A DNA stretch of 64,000 nt from Parahalioglobus pacificus (GCF_014652275.1 NZ_BMYM01000001.1:744001-808000); one strand, 5' to 3'; counted from the first letter of the stretch, positions 17,773-28,642 are shown. The notes: generated from the letters alone by a model not told the origin. Program-made: numbers and translations.

Positions 17773-17788
17773 GGGCGCCAGAGCGCCC
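17773..17788 (-). terminator. Probable terminator of the cspA-like gene
   Basis: GGGCGC/GCGCCC makes a 6-bp stem with a 4-base loop just after the Csp stop codon, followed on the minus strand by a short T-rich stretch (TATTTTG). It is a moderate rho-independent terminator. Confidence 0.5.
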
Positions 17789-17792
17789 GTGA

Positions 17793-18005
17793 TCAGAGTT
17801 TCAGTACTTCTTCGGCTTGCAGGCCTTTGGGGCCTTCAACAAGGTTGAACTCAACGTCCTGTCCCTCGTTCAGGGTTCTGTACCCATCGCCTTGGATAGA
17901 ACGAAAATGAACGAAGACATCGTCGTCACTGTCTTCCCGGGTGATGAAGCCAAACCCCTTGGCATTGTTAAACCACTTTACCGTGCCCTGCACACGCTCG
18001 CTCAT
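17793..18005 (-). CDS. Cold-shock protein, CspA family
   Basis: 70 residues, the standard size. [15 protein letters not shown] and DVFVHFRSI carry the two RNA-binding motifs RNP1 and RNP2 of a single OB-fold. It binds single-stranded RNA or DNA and melts secondary structure, acting as an RNA chaperone in the cytoplasm. The ATG is preceded by GGAAAG. It has its own terminator-like hairpin and sits immediately upstream of the membrane-bound cold-shock paralogue. Confidence 0.95.
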   Translation of the reverse strand: MSERVQGTVKWFNNAKGFGFITREDSDDDVFVHFRSIQGDGYRTLNEGQDVEFNLVEGPKGLQAEEVLKL

Positions 18006-18091
18006 ACCACTTTCCTCGGTGTTGTACTGCTTTTTATTATTCCGGCTAACCTGCAGCCGGGGTCTATCAACCGATGGGGTGGCGATCTGTG

Positions 18092-20860
18092 CTAGATCGC
18101 CTGGATACGTTGTTCCTGTTCCCGTAGTTTTTCCATCGCAGCCTGCTGTTCGGCGAGTTTCTCTCGCTCTTTAGCCACAACCTCTGCCGGTGCTTTATCG
18201 ACAAAAGAGGCATTGGACAGCTTGCCCTCGATTCGGGACAGGTCTTTCCCCAGTTTTTCTATCTCTTTGCCAAGGCGCGCAAGTTCTGCGTCCTTGTCAA
18301 TCAATCCCGCCATGGGGACCAGAATCTCGAGATTCCCTACCAGCGCGGTCGCAGAGACTGGCGCCGACTCCGTATTTTCCAGCCAGGTGATGCTCTCCAA
18401 CTTGGCGAGTTTTCTGAGTGCCGGCGCGTGAATCGTCATTCGATCTTTATCGTTGTCGTCGCCGTTGCTCAGCATGATGTCCAGCGCTTTACCGGGCGGG
18501 ATATTCATTTCTCCGCGAATGGTTCTTACGCCGACAATCACCTGCTTCAGCCATTCTATATCTGCGTTTGCGGCATTGTCCACGGCGGACTCATCCGCCA
18601 CAGGGTAGGGCTGCAGCATGATGGTGTCACCGGTTTTACCGGCCAGTGGCGCAACGGTTTGCCAGATCTCTTCGGTGATAAAGGGCATCAGTGGATGCAT
18701 CATGCGCAGGGAAGCTTCCAGCACCCGAATCAGCGTACGACGTGTGCCTCGCTTGGCTGCATCACTCGCTTCATCGTCCCACAGCACCGGCTTGGACAAC
18801 TCCAGGTACCAGTCGCAGTACTCATTCCACACGAATTCGTACATGGCTTGTGAGGCGAGGTCGAACCGGTACTGCGCGATCGCTTTGGCAACCTCAGCCT
18901 CGGTTTCCTGCAACCTGCCGATAATCCAGCGGTCAGCGAGGCTCAGTTCAAAATCACTGCCTGCGTCCTGCCCGCAGTCTTCCCCCTCGCAGTTCATCAG
19001 TACATAGCGGGCCGCATTCCATATCTTGTTACAGAAATTGCGGAAGCCCTCAATGCGCCCGATGTCGAATTTGATATCACGCCCCGTGGAGGCGAGTGAG
19101 TAGTAGGTGAAGCGCAGTGCGTCGGTGCCGTAGGCATCAATGCCCTCGGGGAACTGCTTGCGCGTGGCCTTCTCGATACGCGCGGCCATTTTCGGCTGCA
19201 TCATCCCCGCTGTACGCTTTTGCACCAGGCTTTCCAGGTCAATGCCGTCGATCAAGTCGATGGGGTCCAGTACATTGCCCTTGGACTTGGACATCTTCTG
19301 TCCCTCGGCGTCACGCACCAATCCGTGAACATACACGGTGTGGAAGGGCACTTCGTCGCGGAAATGCAGCGTCATCATGATCATCCGGGCAACCCAGAAG
19401 AAGATGATGTCGAAGCCCGTTACCAACACGCTGCTTGGATGGAAGGTCGCCAGGTCTTTAGTCTCTTCGGGCCAGCCCAGCGTGGAGAATGTCCAAAGGG
19501 CGGAGGAGAACCAGGTGTCCAGTACGTCCTCGTCCTGCGTCAGAACAACGGAGGCGTCCAGGTTGTTTTCGCTGCGTACGCTGGCTTCATCGTTGCCAAC
19601 GTAGACGTTACCGGCTTCGTCATACCACGCGGGGATACGGTGTCCCCACCAGAGCTGCCTGCTGATACACCAGTCTTGAATATCCCGCATCCAGGCGAAA
19701 TAGGTGTTCTCCCATTGCTTGGGTACGAACTGGATGTCGCCATTCTCGACAGCCGCGATGGCAGGTTTTGCCAGCGTCCTAGCATCCACATACCACTGGT
19801 CAGTGAGATACGGCTCAATCACCACACCGGAACGGTCACCCCGGGGAACTTTCAGGGTGTGGTCATCCACCTTCTCCAGCAGGCCCAGCTCATCCAGGTC
19901 AGCGACGATCTGCTTGCGAGCATCAAAACGATCCATGCCGCGATAGGCTTCGGGCGCCTGTTCATTGATGGCGGCATCATCGTCAAGAATATTGATCAAG
20001 GGCAGATCGTGGCGGCGGCCCATTTCATAATCATTGAAATCGTGCGCAGGGGTTATCTTGACGCAGCCCGTGCCAAATTCCCGGTCTACATAGTCATCGG
20101 CAATCACCGGTATTTCGCGACCGGTCAGCGGCAGCGTAATGGTCTGCCCAACCAGGTGGGCATAACGCTCATCTTCGGGATGCACGGCAACTGCAGTATC
20201 CCCCAGCATGGTCTCCGGGCGTGTTGTGGCAACGGTCAGATGGCCGTCGCCGCTGGTCAGCGGGTAGCGGAAGTGCCACAAGTGGCCCTTCTCTTCCTCG
20301 GAGATAACCTCCAGATCGGACACTGCCGTGTGCAGGGCGGGGTCCCAGTTAACCAGCCGCTGTCCCCGGTAAATAAGCTTCTCGCGGTACAGGCGAATAA
20401 ACACCTCCTGAACCGCCGCTGACATGCCCGGGTCCATGGTAAAGCGCTCTCGCGACCAATCCAGGGAGGAACCCAGCCTTCTCAGCTGCCGCGTAATCGT
20501 GCCGCCGGATTCTTCTTTCCACTCCCACACCTTGTCGATGAAGGCATCTCGGCCAAGTTCATGCCGGTTAGTGCCCCGTGCTTCCAGCTGACGCTCAACC
20601 ACCATCTGGGTAGCGATGCCCGCGTGGTCTGTACCGACTTGCCAGAGGGTGTTACACCCTGTCATGCGGTGGTACCGAATCAGCGCATCCATGATGGCTT
20701 CCTGGAAGCCGTGCCCCATGTGCAGGCTGCCGGTGACATTCGGCGGCGGAATCATGATGCTGTAGGGCGAACCTTCGCCGCTGGGGGCGAAGTAACCGGC
20801 ATTTTCCCAGGTGGTATACCAGCGGGTTTCGATATCGGCGGGTTGGAAAGTCTTGTCCAT
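18092..20860 (-). CDS. valS: Valyl-tRNA synthetase
   Basis: 922 residues; charges tRNA-Val with valine in the cytoplasm. The class I signature HMGH lies in [12 protein letters not shown] near residue 45, and KMSKSKGN near the middle closes the active site. The editing (CP1) domain lies between them. A C-terminal coiled coil (from [12 protein letters not shown]) is the tRNA-binding arm. Length is close to other gammaproteobacterial ValS. It lies downstream of pepA and holC on the same strand, the usual gammaproteobacterial order. Confidence 0.98.
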   Translation of the reverse strand: MDKTFQPADIETRWYTTWENAGYFAPSGEGSPYSIMIPPPNVTGSLHMGHGFQEAIMDALIRYHRMTGCNTLWQVGTDHAGIATQMVVERQLEARGTNRHELGRDAFIDKVWEWKEESGGTITRQLRRLGSSLDWSRERFTMDPGMSAAVQEVFIRLYREKLIYRGQRLVNWDPALHTAVSDLEVISEEEKGHLWHFRYPLTSGDGHLTVATTRPETMLGDTAVAVHPEDERYAHLVGQTITLPLTGREIPVIADDYVDREFGTGCVKITPAHDFNDYEMGRRHDLPLINILDDDAAINEQAPEAYRGMDRFDARKQIVADLDELGLLEKVDDHTLKVPRGDRSGVVIEPYLTDQWYVDARTLAKPAIAAVENGDIQFVPKQWENTYFAWMRDIQDWCISRQLWWGHRIPAWYDEAGNVYVGNDEASVRSENNLDASVVLTQDEDVLDTWFSSALWTFSTLGWPEETKDLATFHPSSVLVTGFDIIFFWVARMIMMTLHFRDEVPFHTVYVHGLVRDAEGQKMSKSKGNVLDPIDLIDGIDLESLVQKRTAGMMQPKMAARIEKATRKQFPEGIDAYGTDALRFTYYSLASTGRDIKFDIGRIEGFRNFCNKIWNAARYVLMNCEGEDCGQDAGSDFELSLADRWIIGRLQETEAEVAKAIAQYRFDLASQAMYEFVWNEYCDWYLELSKPVLWDDEASDAAKRGTRRTLIRVLEASLRMMHPLMPFITEEIWQTVAPLAGKTGDTIMLQPYPVADESAVDNAANADIEWLKQVIVGVRTIRGEMNIPPGKALDIMLSNGDDNDKDRMTIHAPALRKLAKLESITWLENTESAPVSATALVGNLEILVPMAGLIDKDAELARLGKEIEKLGKDLSRIEGKLSNASFVDKAPAEVVAKEREKLAEQQAAMEKLREQEQRIQAI

Positions 20861-20917
20861 AACGGGCGGGGCCTGACGGGGTTTGGCGTGGTGTTTGAGG
20901 GGGCGCGATTATACGCC

Positions 20918-21337
20918 TCAGAGGTCGTGCTTTTCCAATTGATAACCGCGCTCTTTATAGAAGGTCCAAGAGGCGCGCAGTGCCTGCAAACTGCCGTCAT
21001 CCTGAGTGACCACCTCGGCCACGCGGTGAAAGCGTGCAAAGAACGCGGGCACGCTAAGCTGTAGATTGATCAACAGGTCATCGTGGTCGCCAGGTTCCTG
21101 CCCCCAGCCAATGGCAATGCGCTGTTCATCGCCACTGCCGAGCAAGCCATGGGGTAGAAAGCTGGCTGGGCGAAATGACCAGAGCAACTCATCCAGCGCT
21201 TTGGCTTGAGCCTCATCGGCTGCGTTGATAAAGATACGGTGGCCGTGCTGAAAGGCTTTATCGGCCAGCCTTGCGGCCACGGATAGCCGCTGGGTGTCCC
21301 CAGCGGCTGCAACCACGTAAAAGCCAACGCGGGTCAC
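20918..21337 (-). CDS. holC: DNA polymerase III chi subunit
   Basis: 139 residues from a GTG at 21337 that overlaps the pepA stop codon (GTGA); the frame continues upstream inside pepA, but that part is antisense-like noise. HolC links the clamp-loader psi subunit to SSB at the replication fork. The N-terminus [14 protein letters not shown] and the central [17 protein letters not shown] segment match the family. Its place between pepA and valS is conserved in gammaproteobacteria and supports the call more strongly than any single motif. Confidence 0.9.
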   Translation of the reverse strand: MTRVGFYVVAAAGDTQRLSVAARLADKAFQHGHRIFINAADEAQAKALDELLWSFRPASFLPHGLLGSGDEQRIAIGWGQEPGDHDDLLINLQLSVPAFFARFHRVAEVVTQDDGSLQALRASWTFYKERGYQLEKHDL

Positions 21338-22824
21338 TGACCTGCGCGATCCTGCAGGTAGCGGGTCAGCATGGCGACGGGCCGGCCGGTGGCGCCTTTG
21401 GGTGCGCTGGTCCATGCAGAGCCTGCGATATCCAGGTGTGCCCAGTCGTATTTCTCTGCGAAACGCGCCAGGAAACAGGCGGCGGTAATGCTGCCGCCTC
21501 CGGGGCCACCAATATTGGCCACGTCGGCAAAATTCGTATTGAGCTGTTTCTGGTAGTCGTCCCACAGGGGCATACGCCAGGCACGGTCATGGCTCTGGGT
21601 GCCTGCAGCCAGCAGTTCGTCCGCGAGGGAGTCTTTGTTGGCATACAGTCCTGAGGCGTGGTGCCCCAATGCAACGACGCAGGCTCCGGTGAGTGTGGCG
21701 ATATCGATAACCGCGGCAGGTTTATAGCGCTCTGCGTAGGTGAGCGCGTCGCACAATACCAGTCGGCCTTCGGCATCCGTGTTGAGGATTTCAATGGTGC
21801 GACCTGACATGCTGGTCACTACGTCGCCGGGCTTGGTCGCGCGACCGCTGGGCATATTCTCTGCGGCAGCGACAATGCCCACGACATTGATGGGCAACTC
21901 CAGCTCGCACAGGGCGGACATGGTGCCAAACACGCTGGCTGCGCCACCCATATCAAACTTCATTTCATCCATCTTTGCGCCGGGCTTCAGCGAGATGCCG
22001 CCCGTATCGAAGGTGATCCCCTTGCCAACCAGCACATAGGGCTGCGCTTTTGCCTTGCCGCCCTTGTATTCCATGATGATGAAGCGCGCGGGCTCGTCGC
22101 TGCCGGCGGATACCGAGAGCAGCGAGCCCATGCCGAGCTCACGCATCTTTTTCTCATCGAGAATCTTGGTGGTTAGCTTGCCGTGTTTACGGCCCAGCTT
22201 GCGGGCTTCTTTAGCCAGGTAGTTCGGTGTACAGATATTCCCCGGTAGATTGGCCAGCTCGCGGGCCACGTTCACACCATCGCCAGTCTGTTGGCCCTGG
22301 CCGAGCAGACGGTTGGCATCGCGGGTAGACAGACCATTGCCGATACTGACAACCAGCTTGCCCAACTGTGCCGCCGGCTTGGGCTTGCTCAGGGTTTCGT
22401 TGTAACGATAGCGCGCTGTGGTCACCAGGCGAGCCGCATAGGGCAGCAGCTCGCGCAGCGCATCGCTGTCTTTCATGTCGTCAAGGAACAGTACCGCGTC
22501 TTTTGCTTTTAGACCGGCCAGGGCCTTTGCGACATGCTCGCCGAAAGCGCGCCCGGCGCCACTGTCCATATCAGCCTGCTTGCCGCAGCCGATCAGCAGC
22601 AGGCGCGCCGCTGCGCCTGTGCCGGGTAAGAGGTGGCTCTGTCCGGCCTTGCCCGCGAAGTCACCCAGTGAGAGCAGTTGGCTGATACTGCCGCCGTTTG
22701 CTTTGTCCAAGTCTTTGGCGACTCCAGCTAACTTGCCATCACCGAAAATAGGTAGCACTGCACATTGGGTGCGCTGTTTGCCGGCGTCGTCAATTTTGCG
22801 TGCGCTGAGTGTGAGTTTGCTCAT
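21334..22824 (-). CDS. pepA: Leucyl aminopeptidase (cytosol aminopeptidase)
   Basis: 496 residues, M17 family: a two-metal aminopeptidase that removes N-terminal residues from peptides in the cytoplasm; PepA also binds DNA in some gammaproteobacteria. Catalytic and metal-binding segments are [24 protein letters not shown] and the signature NTDAEGRL. It is first in a pepA-holC-valS unit and divergent from lptF, with about 100 bp between the start codons holding both promoters. Confidence 0.97.
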   Translation of the reverse strand: MSKLTLSARKIDDAGKQRTQCAVLPIFGDGKLAGVAKDLDKANGGSISQLLSLGDFAGKAGQSHLLPGTGAAARLLLIGCGKQADMDSGAGRAFGEHVAKALAGLKAKDAVLFLDDMKDSDALRELLPYAARLVTTARYRYNETLSKPKPAAQLGKLVVSIGNGLSTRDANRLLGQGQQTGDGVNVARELANLPGNICTPNYLAKEARKLGRKHGKLTTKILDEKKMRELGMGSLLSVSAGSDEPARFIIMEYKGGKAKAQPYVLVGKGITFDTGGISLKPGAKMDEMKFDMGGAASVFGTMSALCELELPINVVGIVAAAENMPSGRATKPGDVVTSMSGRTIEILNTDAEGRLVLCDALTYAERYKPAAVIDIATLTGACVVALGHHASGLYANKDSLADELLAAGTQSHDRAWRMPLWDDYQKQLNTNFADVANIGGPGGGSITAACFLARFAEKYDWAHLDIAGSAWTSAPKGATGRPVAMLTRYLQDRAGQ

Positions 22825-22921
22825 GGTAAAACCTTCACGTCATCTGAGGCGCCTAGTGTATGATGGCCGTCACCGTAACTAAACCTTCCAAGACGCGAAA
22901 CCTGGGCGGAAACCGACCTGC

Positions 22922-24034
22922 ATGAGAATTCTTCGCTACCTGACACGTGATGTGATGACGCACATGGTGGCAGTGAGCTTCGTGCTACTGGTAATCATTT
23001 TTTCCGGGCGTTTCGTGAAGTACCTGGCGGAAGCTGCCGTCGGTGACCTCGCCGGTGACATTCTGTTGCCTGTGATGATGTACCGCTTACCCGGTTTTCT
23101 TGAGCTGATTCTGCCGTTGGGCCTCTTTATCGGCATCCTCATGGCCTATGGCAGGTTGTATGTTGAGAGCGAGATGGTTGTGCTCACATCGTGCGGTGTG
23201 AGCCCTGAGCGGCTCGCCGGCTATACCCTGGTGCCTGCAGTGCTGGTCGCTGTCGTTGTCGCTATCTTGTCGCTGTTGATCACTCCGCTTGGGGCCGCGC
23301 GTTCCACCGCGCTACTGGATGACCCGGCCTCATCACAAGGGCTTAACTCTCTGGCGGCGGGGCGCTTCCAGACCCGACGTGGCAGCGGCCTGGTGTCCTA
23401 CGCCGAATCTGTTGATGAAGCTGGCGTTATGTATAACGTGTTCCTCTCACAACAGTCGGGGGATAACGATGCCGACGCGGTGTTAACCGTCACGGTGGCT
23501 GAAGAGGGCGAGGTGGTGTTCGACAATGGCACCGGCGCGCGTTATCTGGAGCTGCGCAATGGATACCGGTATCGCGGCCGCCCCGGTGGCCTTGAGTACG
23601 AAGTGATTGGCTTCGAGCGATTTGGTGAGCTGATTCCCGAGCCGGAGGGTGGCATCCGTACCCAGGCGCCCGTTGATGGTCGCTCAACGGCAGAACTCTG
23701 GAACTCAGAGGCTGTAGAAGATCGCGCCGCATTGGCCTGGCGCCTTTCGATTCCACTGATGGTGCCTATCGTCGCGATCATGGCTCTGTGTCTGAGCAAA
23801 ACCGATCATCGGCGTGGACGGTACGTGAAGATGGCGCCCGCCTTTCTGATCTATCTCAGCTACTTGATGTTGCTGGCCAATGCGCGAACGCGCATGGAAG
23901 ATGGCGATGGCGGTATCGCCAGCAATATGTGGGTCATTCACGCGGTGTTCGCCTTGATCGCTGCGGGGCTTTTGTACGGGCGTCCCTGGTTAGATCGCCT
24001 GCATTACCGGAGGCTGCGACGTGAATCAGCTTGA
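22922..24034 (+). CDS. lptF: LPS export ABC transporter permease LptF
   Basis: 370 residues. Three hydrophobic helices near the N-terminus, a periplasmic beta-jellyroll domain (about residues 130-270) and three C-terminal helices define the LptF/LptG permease fold. Together with LptG and the ATPase LptB2 it extracts lipopolysaccharide from the inner membrane and feeds the LptCAD bridge. It is divergent from pepA, as is usual, and its end overlaps lptG by 14 bases. It is essential in most gammaproteobacteria. Confidence 0.96.
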   Translation: MRILRYLTRDVMTHMVAVSFVLLVIIFSGRFVKYLAEAAVGDLAGDILLPVMMYRLPGFLELILPLGLFIGILMAYGRLYVESEMVVLTSCGVSPERLAGYTLVPAVLVAVVVAILSLLITPLGAARSTALLDDPASSQGLNSLAAGRFQTRRGSGLVSYAESVDEAGVMYNVFLSQQSGDNDADAVLTVTVAEEGEVVFDNGTGARYLELRNGYRYRGRPGGLEYEVIGFERFGELIPEPEGGIRTQAPVDGRSTAELWNSEAVEDRAALAWRLSIPLMVPIVAIMALCLSKTDHRRGRYVKMAPAFLIYLSYLMLLANARTRMEDGDGGIASNMWVIHAVFALIAAGLLYGRPWLDRLHYRRLRRESA

Positions 24035-25082
24035 TCGCTATGTTGGGCGAACGGTGCTGGTCGCTATCCTTCTGGTGCTGGGAATTATTGTTGGGCTGGA
24101 CGCGTTCGCAGCCATTCTCAACGAAGCCGAGGATGTGAGTGAGTCCTACAGTTTTCTCAATGCACTCTCTTATGTGGTCCTGACTCTGCCGGGCCGCTTC
24201 TACGAGTTCATTCCTTTCGCCGCGCTGATTGGTTGCCTGATCGGGCTGGGCCAGCTGGCAACGACCAGCGAGCTGGTGGTGATGCGCGGGGCGGGTGTCT
24301 CTGTCGCTCGGCTGGTGTGGATTACGATGAAGCCCGCGTTGGTTGTCGCCGTAGCGGGTATTTTGCTGGGCGAATACATTGCACCCAAGACGCAACAATT
24401 GGCCGAGAGCCGAAGAGCGATTGCCTTGAATCCCGGCGAGGGTGTCGCAGGGAAGCACGGCCTATGGATTCGCGAGGGCGACACTTTTCTGCACGTGAAT
24501 GCGCTGGAGCCCAATGGCGTGGCCTATGGGATTACGCTGGTGCGCTTTGATGAGCAGCAGCGCATGGAGTGGTCCCTGAGTGCACAACGCGCCAGTTTTC
24601 AGCGCGACCACTGGGTGCTCGAACGGGCTGTGAAAACTGATTTCACCCGTTGGGCGACCAGCGTCAGCGAGCACACAACCTTGCGCTGGGATACGGGCAT
24701 CACACCGGATCTTCTAGCGCTTGAAGTGTTGTCACCGGACCAACTGCCACTGGACGACCTGTATCGTTACGGCCGTTACCTGATGCAACAGGGTCTGGAG
24801 GCTGACGATTTTGAATTGGCCTTCTGGCGCAAGCTGCTGCAGCCTCTGGCGGTTGCAGGGCTGGTGTTGGTCGCTATTTCGTTTGTGTTTGGCCCCCTGC
24901 GAGATGGCACCATGGGGTTTCGTATCTTTGCCGGGGTCATTGTGGGGATTGTCTTTCGAACCAGCCAGGACCTGCTGGGGCCTTCCAGTCTGGTGTTTGG
25001 CTTTTCCCCCCTTTACGCGGCGCTTGCGCCGATCGCGGTCTGCATACTGGCGGGCCTATTATTATTGAGCCGGGCTCGCTAG
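24021..25082 (+). CDS. lptG: LPS export ABC transporter permease LptG
   Basis: 353 residues with the same layout as LptF: N-terminal helices, a periplasmic jellyroll around residues 125-265 and a C-terminal helical bundle that includes ISFVFGPLRDGTMGFRIF. It pairs with LptF in the LptB2FG extractor. The start overlaps the lptF coding end, so expression is coupled. Its stop is only three bases from the end of the convergent RDD gene. Confidence 0.96.
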   Translation: MNQLDRYVGRTVLVAILLVLGIIVGLDAFAAILNEAEDVSESYSFLNALSYVVLTLPGRFYEFIPFAALIGCLIGLGQLATTSELVVMRGAGVSVARLVWITMKPALVVAVAGILLGEYIAPKTQQLAESRRAIALNPGEGVAGKHGLWIREGDTFLHVNALEPNGVAYGITLVRFDEQQRMEWSLSAQRASFQRDHWVLERAVKTDFTRWATSVSEHTTLRWDTGITPDLLALEVLSPDQLPLDDLYRYGRYLMQQGLEADDFELAFWRKLLQPLAVAGLVLVAISFVFGPLRDGTMGFRIFAGVIVGIVFRTSQDLLGPSSLVFGFSPLYAALAPIAVCILAGLLLLSRAR

Positions 25083-25085
25083 GAC

Positions 25086-25562
25086 TCAGGACTTCTCTCG
25101 TTTGGGCAGCAGCACGAGTCGAGACTGGGATAGGTAGTCGTGCCATGTCTTGCCATTGCTGTCCCACAGGCACCAGAGGTAGCCAAGGCCAAGGCAGGCG
25201 GTAGACAGTAACGCTCCGAGGCATCGAACCACGCAGTGATAAATGCCCAGCTTGGAGCCGTCATTCGCAACAACCTTGAAGCGCCAGGCCTGCATACCCA
25301 GCGTTTGGCCGCTCTTCATCCAGAAAATGGCGAAGAAGGTGATCACGGTCAGCATGATCACGCATTGCCGCAGCAGCGTCGGGAGCTCATCAGGATCTGC
25401 CTCCATGCCGCCCAGCTCCATCACATAGACATAGGCACCCAGCGTGAGCGCAGCGCTTAGCATGATCAGTGGCAACACCAGGAAGGTGTCATAGAGCATC
25501 GCCATCAGTCGGCGCAGCAGTGAAGGAGAGGGTAGCGAGAGGTCGTCTGAGTGTTGGGTCAT
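25086..25562 (-). CDS. RDD-family membrane protein
   Basis: 158 residues with three hydrophobic helices. LLRRLMAMLYDTFLVLPL carries the conserved Arg and Asp that name the RDD family, and QAWRFKVV and DYLSQSRLVLLPK are typical of proteins beside lptG. The function is unsettled; some RDD proteins have been proposed as Na+/H+ antiporters. It is convergent with lptG with virtually no spacer, a common gammaproteobacterial arrangement. Confidence 0.85.
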   Translation of the reverse strand: MTQHSDDLSLPSPSLLRRLMAMLYDTFLVLPLIMLSAALTLGAYVYVMELGGMEADPDELPTLLRQCVIMLTVITFFAIFWMKSGQTLGMQAWRFKVVANDGSKLGIYHCVVRCLGALLSTACLGLGYLWCLWDSNGKTWHDYLSQSRLVLLPKREKS

Positions 25563-25627
25563 TTCCGAATTTTAACACGCTTTGGCCGCTTTCCCGCGCG
25601 TGCTACATTGCGTCGCGGGGAGGAGAT

Positions 25628-26353
25628 ATGCACGTACTACTTGTTGAAGACGACGAGACCGTAGGGCGATTCATCGTCGAACAACTGCAGCAGGCCGGCC
25701 ATGAGTGTACCTGGAAGGTCGACGGCGTTTCGGGATTGGCAGCCGCGCGCAGCGACAGTTTCGATGTCATCGTTGTGGACCGTATGTTGCCCGGTACTGA
25801 CGGTCTAACTCTGCTGGCAACCCTGCGCAATGCCGGGCTGACAACGCCAGTGTTGGTGCTCAGTGCTCTAGGTGAGGTCAGTGACAGGGTGGAGGGGCTG
25901 CAAAGCGGCGCCGATGATTATCTCGTCAAACCCTTTTCCATTGATGAGCTGCTCGCGCGATTAGACGTGCTTTTCCGGCGGGTCGCGTCTGAGTCTTCCG
26001 CTGCGCAAACCGAGCTTACTGTTGCCGATCTGCGTATTGATTTGCTCAGCCGTGAAGTCACGCGTGCAGGTCAACCCATTTCAGTGCAGCCCCGGGAATT
26101 CAAGCTCCTTGAATACCTGATGCGTCATGCCGGGCAGATCGTGACACGCGCGATGCTGTTAGAGCATGTTTGGGGATACCACTTCGATCCCCAGACCAAC
26201 GTTATCGATGTGCATATTTCGAGATTGCGGCAAAAAATCGATAAGGGGTTTCCGGAGCCCTTATTGGAAACTGTGCGCGGTGCTGGCTATCGCCTCGGTG
26301 ATGCGCCAGTTGATGCGCAACCCGGTACAAGTACGGACAGCGTTTCCCAGTGA
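25628..26353 (+). CDS. OmpR-family response regulator
   Basis: 241 residues from the ATG at 25628 with GGAGGAG just upstream. The receiver domain carries acidic residues (VEDDE), the phosphoacceptor Asp51 (VVDRMLPG), a switch Ser and the conserved Lys (VKPF). The C-terminal winged helix (about 135-228) binds DNA. It resembles QseB/CpxR-type regulators but cannot be placed further. The stop overlaps the GTG of the cognate kinase gene, so the pair forms one operon. Confidence 0.94.
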   Translation: MHVLLVEDDETVGRFIVEQLQQAGHECTWKVDGVSGLAAARSDSFDVIVVDRMLPGTDGLTLLATLRNAGLTTPVLVLSALGEVSDRVEGLQSGADDYLVKPFSIDELLARLDVLFRRVASESSAAQTELTVADLRIDLLSREVTRAGQPISVQPREFKLLEYLMRHAGQIVTRAMLLEHVWGYHFDPQTNVIDVHISRLRQKIDKGFPEPLLETVRGAGYRLGDAPVDAQPGTSTDSVSQ

Positions 26354-27738
26354 CTATCTGGTCGGTCATCAACAGCCTGACCTTTCGTTACATCGCCAAG
26401 TACGTGGTGGTGCTCAGTGCCAGCGTGTTTCTTCTGCTGGCTGCCCTGTATGCCTACATCAGTTATGGCTTCTTCACAGAGCTCAGCGAGAGCATTCTGG
26501 ATGAGCAGGAGACGCTGGCTGTTATCTATGCTGGCCAATCAATCGCGGGTGTCGAGCAATACGTGAACGATCAGCTCACTGCGCCCGCCAGTGGTCGTTT
26601 TTACTATCTCGTGACAGACGGCTCAGGACAGCGTGTGGCCGGCGATCTCAATGAAGTACCACGCTATGAACAGTTTCGTGGCGGTTGGCTGGGTTTCCAG
26701 TTGGCGCTGTTGGAATGGGGCGAGACGGTAGACGTGGATTTTCTTGCGCGGCCTATGGATCTGGGCGGCGATTACACCGCCATCGTCGCGCGCAATTACG
26801 CCGATGTCACCGCACAAGCCAGCCTGGTTATCCGTACACTCTTTCGCGCGATGATCGCCACTATCGTGCTGGGCATGGTCGGGGGATTCCTCAGTGCGAC
26901 ATCGACCCTGAGCCGCGTGGAGCGTTTGAATCGCGAACTGTCGGGGATTATTGAGGGAGGCCCTGAGCAGCGCATTAATGTGGATGCACAAAAGGGCTAT
27001 GTGCGTGAGCTGGCGGAAATCATGAACAGCCTTCTGGCACAGTCCGAGGGCTTGCTGCGCGGGGTTAAGACCGTCTCAGACAATATCGCCCACGACCTGC
27101 GCACGCCCCTCACGCGCATGCGCAATCAACTGGAGCAATTGCGTGCATCGGAGCGGGGTGACACGGCCCTGGCGCTGAATGACATTATTTCAGAGTGTGA
27201 CGACATCCTGGGCACCTTCAACGCCCTGCTGCGCATCTCCAGTTTGGAAACCGGGGGCCTTTATTCGGGTAGCGCGGAGGTGCCACTGGATCAATTGTTG
27301 GCCGATGTGGTGGAGCTGTATGAACCCCTGGCGGCTGAGCGGGATGTTGCACTGACCCTACAAATGGACGCCTGTCCGGCGGTCGCCGGTGACCGCGATC
27401 TGCTGTTTCAGTTGTTTCTGAACCTGGTGGATAACGCGATTAAGTACACCCCTGACGGTGGTTCGGTAGTTGTACGCGCAGCGGCACTGGTGGGCTTTGG
27501 AGCCCGCATTGTTGTGGGTGATTCCGGGCCGGGTATTCCGGCAGACCAGCACGGTAATGTGCTGCGCCGCTTCTTCCGTATCGAATCCAGTCGCGGTACG
27601 CACCCGGGGCATGGGCTTGGGTTGAGCCTGGTACAGGCAATTGTGACCTTCCATCGAGGGGTGCTCAGCCTTGGCGATAATGCACCGGGGCTTCGCGTGA
27701 CGGTTGATTTGCCTCAGCTGTCGTCCAGACGCAAGTGA
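26350..27738 (+). CDS. Sensor histidine kinase
   Basis: 462 residues, starting at a GTG that overlaps the regulator stop. A first transmembrane helix (about 15-37), a periplasmic sensor of about 120 residues and a second helix (about 160-180) lead to a HAMP segment. The phosphoacceptor box is DNIAHDLRTPL. The ATPase domain has the N box (LVDNAIKYTPDGG) and G boxes (GDSGPGIP, GHGLGLSL). The signal is unknown. Its last 25 bases overlap the end of the opposite-strand DTSHL-repeat gene. Confidence 0.94.
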   Translation: MTIWSVINSLTFRYIAKYVVVLSASVFLLLAALYAYISYGFFTELSESILDEQETLAVIYAGQSIAGVEQYVNDQLTAPASGRFYYLVTDGSGQRVAGDLNEVPRYEQFRGGWLGFQLALLEWGETVDVDFLARPMDLGGDYTAIVARNYADVTAQASLVIRTLFRAMIATIVLGMVGGFLSATSTLSRVERLNRELSGIIEGGPEQRINVDAQKGYVRELAEIMNSLLAQSEGLLRGVKTVSDNIAHDLRTPLTRMRNQLEQLRASERGDTALALNDIISECDDILGTFNALLRISSLETGGLYSGSAEVPLDQLLADVVELYEPLAAERDVALTLQMDACPAVAGDRDLLFQLFLNLVDNAIKYTPDGGSVVVRAAALVGFGARIVVGDSGPGIPADQHGNVLRRFFRIESSRGTHPGHGLGLSLVQAIVTFHRGVLSLGDNAPGLRVTVDLPQLSSRRK

Positions 27739-28526
27739 GAGGTATCCGGCGCAAGAGCCTCGTCTTTTTTGCGCTCCGAGTCATCCAGTATGGAACTGCC
27801 TTCAGGCGCGAGATTAATGCCCGACAGATCAGGTTCTATGTCGGCAACCGGTAGCGATGCGCAATCGCTAAAATCATTGGCTTCACTCATGTCCAAGGCA
27901 CTGATGTCCGGCGGCGGGGGCGGGGGCTCGGATGCCAGACGCGGTATCTCTTCACCCACAGCACCCATGTCCAAATGATCGGTTGCGGGCGCAGCAGGCG
28001 GAGTAGGGGTAGGCTCGGATAGTCTCTGCGCCTGGTCATCGACGCTCAGTGCCGAGGTATCTATTGACGCAGGGGGCGTCGTGTCTCGCTCTTGCGGCCT
28101 CAGTACGTCCGCACCGGCGGGCTCTATGGATAGGTGACTGGTGTTTGGCGCGGTTGTACTGGGCGCCGGATCGCCGTTGCCGGGAGACGGACTGGTTTGA
28201 TCGCTGCTGGCGGCCACTGCGGCTATGCGCTCCGCGGCTGTCATTTCTCTGGCCGGCTCAGCGGCTTTGGCCGGGGGCGCCACAGTATCGGGTGAACTTG
28301 CCCGGCTGATCACCGGTTTGGCACCGGCTTGTTCCATGGCCTGTTTATATTTGAGGGCAGTGGCCTTATCGCAGTCTCGCTTTACTGTTTGGCGCTTGCC
28401 GCTGAATAGACGATCCAGTGTGGCGTCATCTGCCTTGAACAACTGTCCAAGCCGCTGGCGCACTGTTTCCACTGCATGGCCGGGCAGGCACTCGCCGGCA
28501 AAAGCAATCGTGTAACGTTCTTCCAT
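27714..28526 (-). CDS. Uncharacterised protein with repeated DTSxL motifs
   Basis: 270 residues from the ATG at 28526, which has GGGGG upstream; another ATG lies four codons earlier. Residues 1 to about 75 form a folded domain (YTIAFAGECLPGH ... LFSGKRQTVK), which I have seen at the N-terminus of other gammaproteobacterial membrane or signalling proteins. The rest is low-complexity, rich in Pro, Asp and Ser. It carries six loose copies of a short motif like P-D-T-S-x-L-x-L (APNTSHLSI, SIDTSALSV, TDHLDM, PDISALDM, PDLSGINL, APDTSHLRL) about 20-30 residues apart. No membrane segment or enzyme motif is seen. Function unknown. Confidence 0.7.
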   Translation of the reverse strand: MEERYTIAFAGECLPGHAVETVRQRLGQLFKADDATLDRLFSGKRQTVKRDCDKATALKYKQAMEQAGAKPVISRASSPDTVAPPAKAAEPAREMTAAERIAAVAASSDQTSPSPGNGDPAPSTTAPNTSHLSIEPAGADVLRPQERDTTPPASIDTSALSVDDQAQRLSEPTPTPPAAPATDHLDMGAVGEEIPRLASEPPPPPPDISALDMSEANDFSDCASLPVADIEPDLSGINLAPEGSSILDDSERKKDEALAPDTSHLRLDDS

Positions 28527-28642
28527 GATGACCCCCATCGCTGGTCATAGTATAAGCCCGTCTTTTACGCGCTTGCACACCATTATCTGCCCCTGGTTTT
28601 TGCTACCATTGGCGTTCCCGAAACTGGCGGTACTAACAGGCT

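Noticed and set aside
19220-20422. A 400-codon rightward open frame inside valS
   Set aside because: It is exactly antisense to the valyl-tRNA synthetase gene, has no ribosome-binding site, and its composition mirrors the high-GC third positions of valS.
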